The notes under the pieces: model-generated
Database searches by the model: none
Told to the model about the DNA's origin: nothing
The model's input: the letters and a program-made list of their open reading frames with translations, nothing else
Program-made: the position numbers and the translations under genes
Shown here: positions 1 through 6,800 of the stretch, piece by piece
Numbering within the stretch: position 1 is the stretch's first letter
Layout: every line of letters begins with the position of its first letter
Source of the DNA: Coemansia sp. RSA 922
Taxonomy: Eukaryota > Kickxellomycota > Kickxellomycetes > Kickxellales > Kickxellaceae
NCBI GenBank assembly: GCA_027577415.1
Contig: JANBQS010000820.1
Location: 1-11,532 of the forward strand
Length of the DNA stretch: 11,532 nt
Direction: 5' to 3'

Positions 1-929
1 AGCTCCTCTGACTCGCCGCTCATTTTGGCCGTTAGCGCGTCTTTCATCGTGCCGATTCGCTGGAGCAAGTGGTCATAGTCCTGGGCTAGCTCCTCGCGCG
101 CGCTTGTCGACTCATTTAGCCTCATGTGCGCCTCGCTCACTTGTGCTTCGAGTGCCGAGACCCGGGACGCGTGCTGGCTACGCTCCTCTTGGCTTGTCGC
201 CTGTAATTGCTTTAACTGGCCCGCTACGAGTTCTAGCCCCGCTCGAAGCGAAGTGGGTACGGCGTCCGGTATATTGTCGACGGTATTCAGTCCGCTGCTG
301 AGCAATGCGGATACAGCAGCTTCGCCATCGGTAAATGCCTTCAGCCTCAGCCCAAGCTTCTCGTTGCTCTGCTCTAGTGTCTGTCTCGACTTGCGCTCGG
401 CGTCTACCTCAGAGCGCAGTTGTGTCAGCTCTAGCGACAGATCGCCATTTGCCGTATCGCTAGTAACAGAGGCCTGTAATAAACGCGATTTAACAGCCTG
501 TATAACTGCCGCCGCATCGGAGCCATCCGCTAGGCCCAGATCCATCGCCCACTCCTTTGCTGCTGCCTCCCACTCGTCTATCCGAGCATCCGCCACCTTG
601 GTTGCCTCGTTCTGAGCAACCAATTCGGCAATACGCTTCTCCAACTGTTGGACCTTTGACTGCGAGCTTTTGTCTCCGCCGCCTTTCTCTCTTTCACCTA
701 ACCGCTGGTTATCAAACTTGAGTTGCGCAATCTCCTCTTGGTACCCGGTTACAGTACCGGTGGTCTCTTGTATTTGTGTCTGGAGCTGAACTTCACGCTC
801 ATTCAGCTTTTCAATTTGTTCACCGAGCGCGCCATTCTCGGCTGCTAAGCGTTTTAAATGGTCGCCGGCCTTGCGAAGCTGCTTCTGTAACGTGTCTACT
901 CGCTTTTGCAGCTCGTCGACGTTTGCCAT
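1..929 (-). CDS. Long coiled-coil protein, N-terminal part (truncated by window edge)
   Basis: The minus-strand frame is open from the ATG at 929-927 to the left edge, giving 309 complete codons with no stop. The protein starts MANVDELQKRVDTLQKQLRK. Residues 2-60 have a heptad-like spacing of Leu/Val/Ile with abundant Gln, Glu, Lys and Arg and no proline, as in a coiled coil. Similar segments recur around residues 95-115, 160-200 and 245-309. A less helical part near residues 200-230 (about DNIPDAVPTSLRAG) breaks them. There is no signal peptide or membrane segment, so it is probably cytoplasmic or peripheral. This layout suits golgin or tether proteins, cytoskeletal scaffolds or kinetochore/spindle-pole coiled-coil proteins. 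A Golgi golgin is only a guess, because the diagnostic C-terminal domain lies outside the window. It is transcribed away from the 69-aa peptide gene. Confidence 0.8.
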   Translation of the reverse strand, partial: MANVDELQKRVDTLQKQLRKAGDHLKRLAAENGALGEQIEKLNEREVQLQTQIQETTGTVTGYQEEIAQLKFDNQRLGEREKGGGDKSSQSKVQQLEKRIAELVAQNEATKVADARIDEWEAAAKEWAMDLGLADGSDAAAVIQAVKSRLLQASVTSDTANGDLSLELTQLRSEVDAERKSRQTLEQSNEKLGLRLKAFTDGEAAVSALLSSGLNTVDNIPDAVPTSLRAGLELVAGQLKQLQATSQEERSQHASRVSALEAQVSEAHMRLNESTSAREELAQDYDHLLQRIGTMKDALTAKMSGESEE

Positions 930-1226
930 CGTTATAACTCCCTCTTATGCAAAATACAAATTAAATAGTAGCGACAAGATGAAGTACAATTTTGAAATGA
1001 AGGCAGAGGCTATTTCGGGATATTGGGTGATCTGATCTGATCCCTGGGATTGATGACACACAACACCGTTGTTTTGTGCACAGGCGTTTTGAGCTTTGTC
1101 ATGTCCTCCCATTGACACTGTACACATAAGAAGAGTGCCTTGATTATGCCAAAAACATGCCACAAATTGTACAATTAAAAAGTGACATGCTTAATCTCCT
1201 GTTTTTGTCTCTTGTCCATATTTAAT

Positions 1227-1410
1227 GATGTTCCGCAAATAGACGACGTCAATGTATGCGCTTGCTCAGCAGCCAAGCAAGACATCAGCTGAAATCAAGT
1301 TTGTTACACGAGGTTTATCCAAGAAATTAGGCATAAAAATATCCAACATTTTTTTTTGCGGAACGCAGGGGCTACGTCAATCTTCTGAAAAAAGGATGTT
1401 CCAAAAATAG
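1227..1410. repeat. Cluster of related short motifs (GATGTTCC / GCGGAAC / ACGTCAAT)
   Basis: GATGTTCCGCAAATAG at 1227-1242 recurs as GATGTTCCAAAAATAG at 1395-1410, with 14 of 16 positions identical. GTTCCGCAAA at 1230-1239 has a perfect inverted copy, TTTGCGGAAC, at 1355-1364. ACGTCAAT occurs at 1246-1253, beside the first motif, and again at 1374-1381, between the other two. The recurrence and the shared pairing with ACGTCAAT, which contains the ACGTCA half of a CRE/bZIP site, suggest operator sites for one or two transcription factors. The binding proteins are unknown. Confidence 0.4.
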
Positions 1411-1749
1411 TAAGGTCGCACAGTAAAGCATTACAGTGATCTAAATAGAGCTTTCGTCCAAGCGTTTTATATTTTTTGCTCTATTCTATTTTTAGACGGT
1501 TGTCTAATGCAGCTTGTTTTATCTAATTCCTACGTCGCGTATCCCAAATTGGGGAGGTGATAACGGACAAATAAGTCCAGTCACAGGTTCTTCACAAGTA
1601 AGAGTTCTCTAAACGGGGGATATTTTTCCATTGTTTTTCACTATCCCGCTTAGAAGCAGTATTGTTCCTCTTGGGGGGACACAAGTGCTGGGAAAAAAAT
1701 CGTGTTGCGCAGTTTGCCTCCCCCACTTTTTTTGGCCTCCTCGCGGATG

Positions 1750-1757
1750 TATAAATA
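1750..1757 (+). promoter_or_regulatory. TATA box of the secreted peptide gene
   Basis: A consensus TATAAATA lies 103 bp upstream of the ATG at 1853. The interval after it is C/T- and A-rich (TTTCATTCATCATCA near 1784-1798), a plausible transcription start about 30-45 bp downstream. C-rich and T-rich segments at 1716-1741 lie directly upstream. This is the layout expected of a strongly regulated or highly expressed RNA polymerase II gene. Confidence 0.7.
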
Positions 1758-1852
1758 CTGTTGGCGAGAAGACCTCAAACCACTTTTCATTCATCATCAT
1801 ATTTCAACTATCTTTGTCACAACTATCTTACCAACAGCTCACTATTACAGCC

Positions 1853-2062
1853 ATGAAGCTCTCAATCACTTTCGCTGCTCTCTGCGCCATTGCCATTGCC
1901 TCCGTTCACGGCCTACCCGCTGCCAAGAGACGCAGGACTCCTTTCGAGAGGTGTGTCGCTCAGAACGGTGGCGAGCACTTCCCTTACCCTGGTCCCGGCG
2001 ATTGCCACAACGTAGGCAGCTGCCAGTGCATGCCTGATGGTACTGTCGCGTGTATCTGCTGA
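1853..2062 (+). CDS. Small secreted cysteine-rich peptide precursor (69 aa)
   Basis: The ORF starts with MKLSITFAALCAIAIASVHG, a classical signal peptide with a Lys at position 3, a hydrophobic core and a likely cut after Gly20. A basic KRRR run at residues 25-28 follows and could be a Kex2/furin-type processing site. The remaining 41 residues hold six cysteines (34, 51, 57, 59, 67, 69) spaced C-x16-C-x5-C-x-C-x7-C-x-C, ending in CQCMPDGTVACIC. That ending (CxC, a Gly, then closely spaced Cys) recalls VWC or pacifastin-type small disulfide domains, but the spacing fits neither exactly. Codons end mostly in C, as in well-expressed fungal genes. A TATA box lies 103 bp upstream and AATAAA 140 bp downstream, so the small size is likely real. 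The same frame stays open upstream, but through the TATA box; this ATG is therefore preferred. Function is unknown: a peptide effector, inhibitor or wall-associated peptide are all possible. Confidence 0.8.
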   Translation: MKLSITFAALCAIAIASVHGLPAAKRRRTPFERCVAQNGGEHFPYPGPGDCHNVGSCQCMPDGTVACIC

Positions 2063-2202
2063 ACAATGACGCACCGCCCACATATTCCATACCTGTACAC
2101 ACTGCTCAATTGTAGCACTACCCTAATCACCATGTACATTTTGTACTATTCGCTACCTACATCTGTATAACCACTTTTTCATTCCACTTACTCCGTACCA
2201 TA

Positions 2203-2208
2203 AATAAA
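2203..2208 (+). terminator. Poly(A) signal AATAAA of the secreted peptide gene
   Basis: A perfect AATAAA sits 140 bp downstream of the peptide's stop codon, in a short AT-rich run (CATAAATAAAACC). It is correctly oriented for 3'-end formation of the 69-aa gene. Confidence 0.6.
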
Positions 2209-2690
2209 ACCCTTACCCTGTAAACCTACGCAGAAAAGCTGTCTTGTCCATTAGCTGCACTCTAAGAACATGAGAAACACGCCGTTGGAAAATGAGATGG
2301 TACTGGCCTGTAAAAGAAATTTGCCAAAATAGCTCCTCTCTAGCTGGTTTCTAGAACAGAAGCTTTTCAACTGGCAAAAAAAGACAGTCAAGTGACACAT
2401 TTTCTATAAATTATTTTTGCTAAAGAAAAAATCCCTACGCTTTTCGCACACTGCTGTCGGGGGTAGCCAAGGTAAGACAGCTATTGGCGCAGCCTTCATG
2501 CTTGGCAATGGAGCATCTCGAGAAAAAAAAGCTCTTTGCTAAAAAAACAAGGCGTTTTAGGAAACAGATACAAGCGTGTCACGGGATGTTCTTTGCCAAT
2601 GTTGAAACTGGCTAACAGGTGTGTATCTGTTTGTCCAGTAGATGCTTCATGTCTTTTTTTCTTCTTCTTCTTCTTCCTCAAACATCTGGA
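2209..2690. promoter_or_regulatory. Intergenic region upstream of the 92-aa gene, with repeated TTTGCYAA-type motifs
   Basis: About 480 bp with no supported gene. A short motif recurs: TTTGCCAAA at 2320-2328, its reverse TGGCAAA at 2372-2378, TTTGCTAAA at 2416-2424 and 2535-2543, and TTTGCCAA at 2592-2599, with a related AAACTGGCTAA near 2604-2614. GATGTTC at 2585-2591 precedes one of them and matches the core motif found at 1227 and 1395. A pyrimidine tract at 2652-2678 (T-run, then CTT repeats) lies just upstream of the TATA box. These look like upstream regulatory sites; no factor can be named. Confidence 0.4.
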
Positions 2691-2700
2691 TATAAAAAGG
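2691..2700 (+). promoter_or_regulatory. TATA box of the 92-aa gene
   Basis: TATAAAAAGG lies 105 bp upstream of the ATG at 2796, nearly the same spacing as in the peptide gene to its left. The pyrimidine-rich tract at 2652-2678 ends about 12 bp before it. The sequence up to the ATG is A/T- and C-rich and contains no upstream ATG in a good context except a short one at 2708. Confidence 0.65.
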
Positions 2701-2795
2701 GAAAGAGATGCGCACTTTCAAGCAGCATCTAAACACACCACCTAATTATTCCCTTTTAGTTTTATTATTCAACTAAGCAACTACTTTATTTTGAA

Positions 2796-3074
2796 ATGTC
2801 TTTTAATCTAAGAGTAGACGAATCTGGCAATGTAGAACCAGGAACGTACTATGCTTTTGGTGATATTATTTCAACCCCGAATGATAAATTTATTGCAGAC
2901 ATAAAATGTGAACTTGTTAAGGCATTTCCCACTATTGCTAAGGAAATAGAAGCTAAAACATTTACTTCTCGTGATATTGGTGGTATCAAACATAAAGGGC
3001 ACAAATATTTCTTCACTGTAGGCAAGTATAAAGACGATGGTGACACCACCCCAGATGGCGATGCCGGGTCGTGA
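2796..3074 (+). CDS. Orphan AT-rich small protein (92 aa), function unknown
   Basis: The 92-codon frame starts MSFNLRVDESGNVEPGTYYA and ends at TGA 3072-3074. There is no signal peptide and no membrane segment. The protein is mixed alpha/beta-like: a helix-like segment around residues 33-55 (FIADIKCELVKAFPTIAKEI), a strand-like KYFFTVGKY near 70-78, and an acidic, Gly/Asp-rich tail (DDGDTTPDGDAG). I do not recognise the family. Codons mostly end in A or T up to about codon 80, unlike the C/G-ending codons of the peptide gene and the TFIIIC gene; the last dozen codons are more GC-rich. The strong TATA box at 2691 and the A-rich sequence before the ATG (TTGAAATGT) favour a real gene. A possible AATAAA lies at 3220-3225. 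It may be a young, fast-evolving or transferred gene. A GTATAA inside it (around 3026) leaves a spliced 3' end possible. Confidence 0.6.
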   Translation: MSFNLRVDESGNVEPGTYYAFGDIISTPNDKFIADIKCELVKAFPTIAKEIEAKTFTSRDIGGIKHKGHKYFFTVGKYKDDGDTTPDGDAGS

Positions 3075-3162
3075 AAGCAGTTATAGCCTCTTAGGGCTAG
3101 TTTCAACTCGCCTCAACAACCTGTTGAACCGGAGCCGTTGTGGCTTATCAGTCCATTATTAG

Positions 3163-3430
3163 TCCTTACTAGGAGAGGTTGTTTGGTTGTCAGGCTCGAC
3201 CTGGATTTCTTTTTACAACAATAAACAACAATTAACTCTTTCAACTTGCCTCGACGCTGCGGTATATTGGTCCGGCACTGAGTGCAAAGAAGCCGCAGTG
3301 CTAACAGCTAGCTGTGAAATTGGCTGTTATTTACACCCAATGTTGCGTTCTTTAGTACTAGACCCTGATATGCCCCCAAGAGCCAATGAAAATTAAATCA
3401 ATGCACGTGATGTTTATCCATGCAAAACTT
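3163..3430 (+). mobile_element. Probable decayed Ty1/copia retrotransposon RNase H fragment
   Basis: Conceptual translation from 3163 reads GEVVWLSGSTWISFYNNKQQ followed by LTLSTC, which resembles the RNase H region of Ty1/copia polyproteins (general form TSGYVF-L-GG-ISW-SKKQ-TVALSST-EAEY). Further on, TASCEIGCYLHPMLRSLVLD resembles the following part (A-KEA-WLR-LL-LG). After an in-frame TAA at 3394-3396, the frame continues INARDVYP, similar to the family's NQSAI-LA-NPV segment. Just upstream, another frame reads TRRGCLVVRL, as if a frameshift separates it from the TRRSTSGYV motif. No long terminal repeats, integrase or reverse transcriptase are visible, so this is at most a short, mutated scar. 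The match is from memory of the family pattern, not from a search. Confidence 0.45.
3220..3225 (+). terminator. Possible poly(A) signal AATAAA for the 92-aa gene
   Basis: AATAAA lies 146 bp after the stop codon of the 92-aa gene, within an A-rich stretch (ACAACAATAAACAACAATT). It overlaps the retroelement-like fragment, so it may be a chance match. Confidence 0.35.
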
Positions 3431-3836
3431 TAGCGGCGTCGAGTTCGAACCACGCACACAGGCGAAACCCCAGCTCGTCTCTTTGTTTCATTTTTTTATT
3501 TATTAATTTATAGTTTTATTTCTCTGCATTTTAGGAATTTGCCTACCCTCACCAGTTTCCTGCCGCACTCTCTGACCACTGGCGTTACGAAACAGCCATT
3601 TCACACAAATTTCTCTCAATTGCAGAATCCCCCCTTTTCTTTTGCTTTGGAGCAGGGTTTGACCCCTTCTGACAGGCGCATAGTAAACAAAGACTACATA
3701 TTCCACAAGGTAAATATTTCAATGTTGTGTCATCTATACGGGTGTTCCCTTAACTGACAGCTGTCGTCAAGGCTAGTACAACAAAATTGCTAATATCTCT
3801 TTGACGATTTGATGCTTTGATAGCGGACTCGGCAAG
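3431..3836 (+). promoter_or_regulatory. Presumed promoter and 5' leader of the TFIIIC subunit gene
   Basis: About 400 bp with no supported gene. There is no TATA box of the quality seen at 1750 or 2691. An AT-rich segment with a run of seven Ts at 3491-3497 and TTTATTAATTTATAG to 3513 could act as a nucleosome-poor core promoter. A B-box-like GTTCGAACC lies at 3443-3451. The plus strand reads open from about 3539 to 3709 without an ATG and stops at a good splice donor, which may reflect an upstream leader exon. Confidence 0.4.
3710..3775 (+). other. Possible 5'-leader intron of the TFIIIC subunit gene
   Basis: AAG|GTAAAT at 3707-3715 matches a fungal 5' splice site. A CTTAACTGAC branch-like sequence at 3749-3758 is followed by AG at 3760 (51-nt intron) or at 3775 (66-nt intron); the second gives the more usual branch-to-acceptor spacing. 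Both options leave the ATG at 3837 as the first coding codon in this transcript. The call rests on splice signals alone. Confidence 0.3.
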
Positions 3837-6800
3837 ATGGATGACATCATCCAGACCGTCAAGCAGGAGGTTGCGCTGGACTGCGACCAGGGCTCCACTC
3901 TGAGCAAGGTGTGGTCCTACGTGGAGCTTGCGCAGCGCCGACTTTTGCAACGCAATGGCACGGACCCCGAGTCCGTCACAGTCGATGACGCGCTGAAGCG
4001 GTACTTGTGGCCGTACATCGTTAAGCTCCCCGGAATGTCGTTTATTAACGGTGGGACGGTCATTTATGAGTCTACAGGCCGAGGTGCTGCGCAAAGCAAT
4101 GCGGCCAAGAATTTTCTAGCTCTTTCGGCCAGCGAAGCCGAGAGTCATTTCCCTGATCTGATCATGCGCTCATCGCGCAAGGCGACCTATAAAGAGATTT
4201 TTGGTCGTGAGGAAGGAAACGACAAGATTATAAGATCCGTCAACTCCTACAAGATCATCCAGGAGATTTCTCGTTCGCGCGAAAAGGGCGTGACTCAGGT
4301 CCAGCTGTCAAAAACCTTTGGTCTGGATCCTCGCTCAACGTTCCACTTTATCAAGACCATCGACAGTGAGGGCCTGCTTGCCAAGTCTGTAACTTATGAC
4401 AGTGGAAACACTACCAATCTCTGGGTGCTGCGCCGCTTTGCTTCGGAAAGGCAAGGCGCGATAGACAAGGCCTCGTTACATCCTAATGGCATCGCCATGG
4501 AACCCGCGCCTATCCCTAACGAGAACAGCGAGGAGCTCACGGCATACTTTGTTAGCAACGATCTACGTAAGCGTGCGTCGGATATCCTACAGGCGGTGGG
4601 GTCAAAGTATATGCCCGAGGCCGACTTGATGCATGCCCTCAAGCTCGACATATGGAGTATGCGTCATCGCAAGTACTTTCACCGGGTTCTCCGTGATCTG
4701 TCGGAACAAGGCTGCGCCGAGAAGGTACAGCTGCAGCTCCCCGATGCCGACCTGTCGGGCTTTCATCCTGAAATGTACCGACCCGTCGCTGAGCCCATGG
4801 ATGTAGATGAGAGCGGCGACAACGCCGAGCCAGCTACCAACGCGCTAGACGACGGGTCAGAGGCTGAGGCGCTGGAGAGCGTTGGCGCTAAAAAGGCCAA
4901 GGGGGGCGCCAAAAAGGCCAAGGCCAAGACCAAGAAGCAAGCCAAGCCGCCAGTCAAAATGAAACGGACGCCCGAGGAGAATCAAGCAAATCGCGTAAAG
5001 CGGGAGCGTATCAGTCGCGGGCTTGCTGTCGGTCACTCCTACCGCCGCTGCGTCCGCTTTATCAAGCCCTACGTCGAGAAGGGCAGTGTGCGAACCAGAC
5101 TAGGCGTCCCGCTTGGGCAGTCGACAAGAGCAGCCAGCAGCATTCAGGGTGACGATGACGGAGGTGCTGTCATGGCCGATCCGGACGATGCCGACATCGA
5201 GGGCTGCGAAGATAGCTCTAGCAACGACGACGACGACGAGCTGGACGTCGAGACTTTGAAGGATAAGGACGACATTCTGTACGTGATGACCAACCACTCG
5301 GTTCAAGTTGGTACGCTTGCTTTTCTGCCTCCAGAAGCGCAAGTGTTTCGTTTGATTGCGCTATCGGGATCGCATGGGATTGTGTCCAGAGCCATCCAGT
5401 TCCTGCTCAGGTGGGTCTCTCTAAAGCACCTTTCTCGGTGCCTGAACCATTTGGAACAGACGCCCGTGTTTCTGCCCGATGGCTCCTGGCCTGGCGTGCT
5501 CACCTCCGAGGAGTGCAAGAAGGAGAACTTGAAGCACATGGACGAGAGGCTCATAGTATCAATCGAAGAGTTCATGGGGCGTGAGCACCGCAAGCGCTTC
5601 TTTGTCAACCCTCTGTCGAAAATGGCTATAGCGTCGCTTACCGCGAATAGCGATAGAGCGGTGACCCAACCGTCGACTACTTTGCTGCAAGCGGCCGACC
5701 CAGCCCAGAGTCCGGCCGTGTCGGATGGTGCTGCTCCCGCGACAACTGCAGCGTCTGGCAACAGGGACGACTCGGGTGTGCTTTCTTCTCAGGAGCTGGC
5801 GATACCGACTAGACAACCGGATTCTCAGTCGCCTGCGCCGTTCACGGCGCCTTCACCGGCGGCAGTTGCTGCTGCCGCTGCCGCTGTCGCTCTTACACCC
5901 GAAGCAGAGTTGGTGCTAGCGGATATGGCACAGTTCAACAGCTTTAACGACATTTACGCCGAGGCGAAGGAACGCAAGATGCCGGTAAACACCATCATCC
6001 GCGAGTACGCGATATTGGGGATGCTCAAGCAAGAGTCGGTGTATGCTTGCAACATGGAGCAAGTAGCCCGGTGCGACCAACTGGTAAAGTCCTATGTGAT
6101 GGCCAACAGGGACTCGCCAGCGATGACGTCCACACTGTCCAGATCGCTCCTCAAATTCTCGATGGACAAGCGCACGTTCCAGAGGATAGTTACAAACTTG
6201 GCGGATCAAAATAGACTGTGGACCCAGGACATCTATTCGCTGACCGAGAACACCAGGCAGAATGCATCAAATAAAGTGCAAATAGCCATTGCTCGCGATA
6301 CGGACCCTGCTGGACCTGTTGTCCACACGTTTATTGCTCAAATTCGCGACCTTCGCAGGCTAAACAAGCAGCACCCAATTACGATGGTACGCCGAATCAC
6401 CGACATCGTCCCGGTTGTGCGCATTGAAGGCGCCGAGGAGCGCGACAGAGACTTTTTGCTTCGCAAGATGGATACTGACGAGTCGCGGGCGCAAGGAACA
6501 AAGAATTTTTCTTCGAGGCATCCACTTGGCCGCCAGTTTATCGACTCGAGCGGCTCCAAGCGGCCGCGAAGCTCGCAGGGCTACGACCTCGTTAAGCGTG
6601 CCAGGGTCAGCCTGGTAGAAAACACGACCAAGGAAGGGCCGCTTGGAGACTGGGATCTCGTCCTTAAGCGCCTGCAGCACATTCCTCGACGCATCGGGCG
6701 TGCCAAGAACCTGTACGACTATCTGGCGAACAACTTGGCCGATAATGTGGACAACACCTATGTCTACAAAAACTGCGCCTTCCGGTCGAGTTTCCTGTTC

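Larger units (their letters stand above)
930..1852. promoter_or_regulatory. Divergent intergenic region between the coiled-coil gene and the secreted peptide gene
   Basis: About 920 bp without a credible gene. It must hold the promoters of the leftward coiled-coil gene and the rightward 69-aa peptide gene. The leftward start is preceded closely by AT-rich DNA (GTTATAAC at 931-938, ATTTAAT-like sequence near 957-967) but no convincing TATA box. Visible items are an 11-bp palindrome ATCCCTGGGAT at 1040-1050 just after CTGAT repeats, a set of related GATGTTCC/GCGGAAC motifs at 1227-1410, and G- or C-runs at 1614-1619, 1672-1678 and 1718-1726 on the approach to the TATA box. Such runs resemble stress-type C4T/zinc-finger sites, but this assignment is only suggestive. 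Confidence 0.55.

Noticed and set aside
124..615. Plus-strand 163-aa open frame
   Set aside because: It lies wholly antisense to the coiled-coil gene, is Ser/Ala/Arg-rich, and has no domain or promoter; it is a shadow of the Glu/Leu-rich minus-strand gene.
945..1163. Minus-strand 72-aa open frame next to the coiled-coil gene's start
   Set aside because: It ends just upstream of the coiled-coil ATG in its promoter, has no recognisable feature, and shows unbiased composition.
1631..1852. In-frame upstream extension of the secreted peptide to 143 aa
   Set aside because: The extension needs a non-ATG start, crosses the TATA box at 1750 and would bury the signal peptide internally.
3127..3215. 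Pol III-like unit (TGGCTTATCAG, GGCTCGACC, T-run)
   Set aside because: The hairpin CAG-GCTCGAC-CTG is out of register with a T-loop and the A-box match is poor.
3187..3396. 69-aa open frame as a gene
   Set aside because: It would start at TTG, and its translation resembles part of a copia RNase H with degeneration, so it is treated as a retroelement remnant.
3400..3500. tRNA gene or tRNA-derived SINE around GTTCGAACC
   Set aside because: The putative T-arm has mismatched stem positions, no A box or acceptor stem can be found at the right distance, and no cloverleaf forms.
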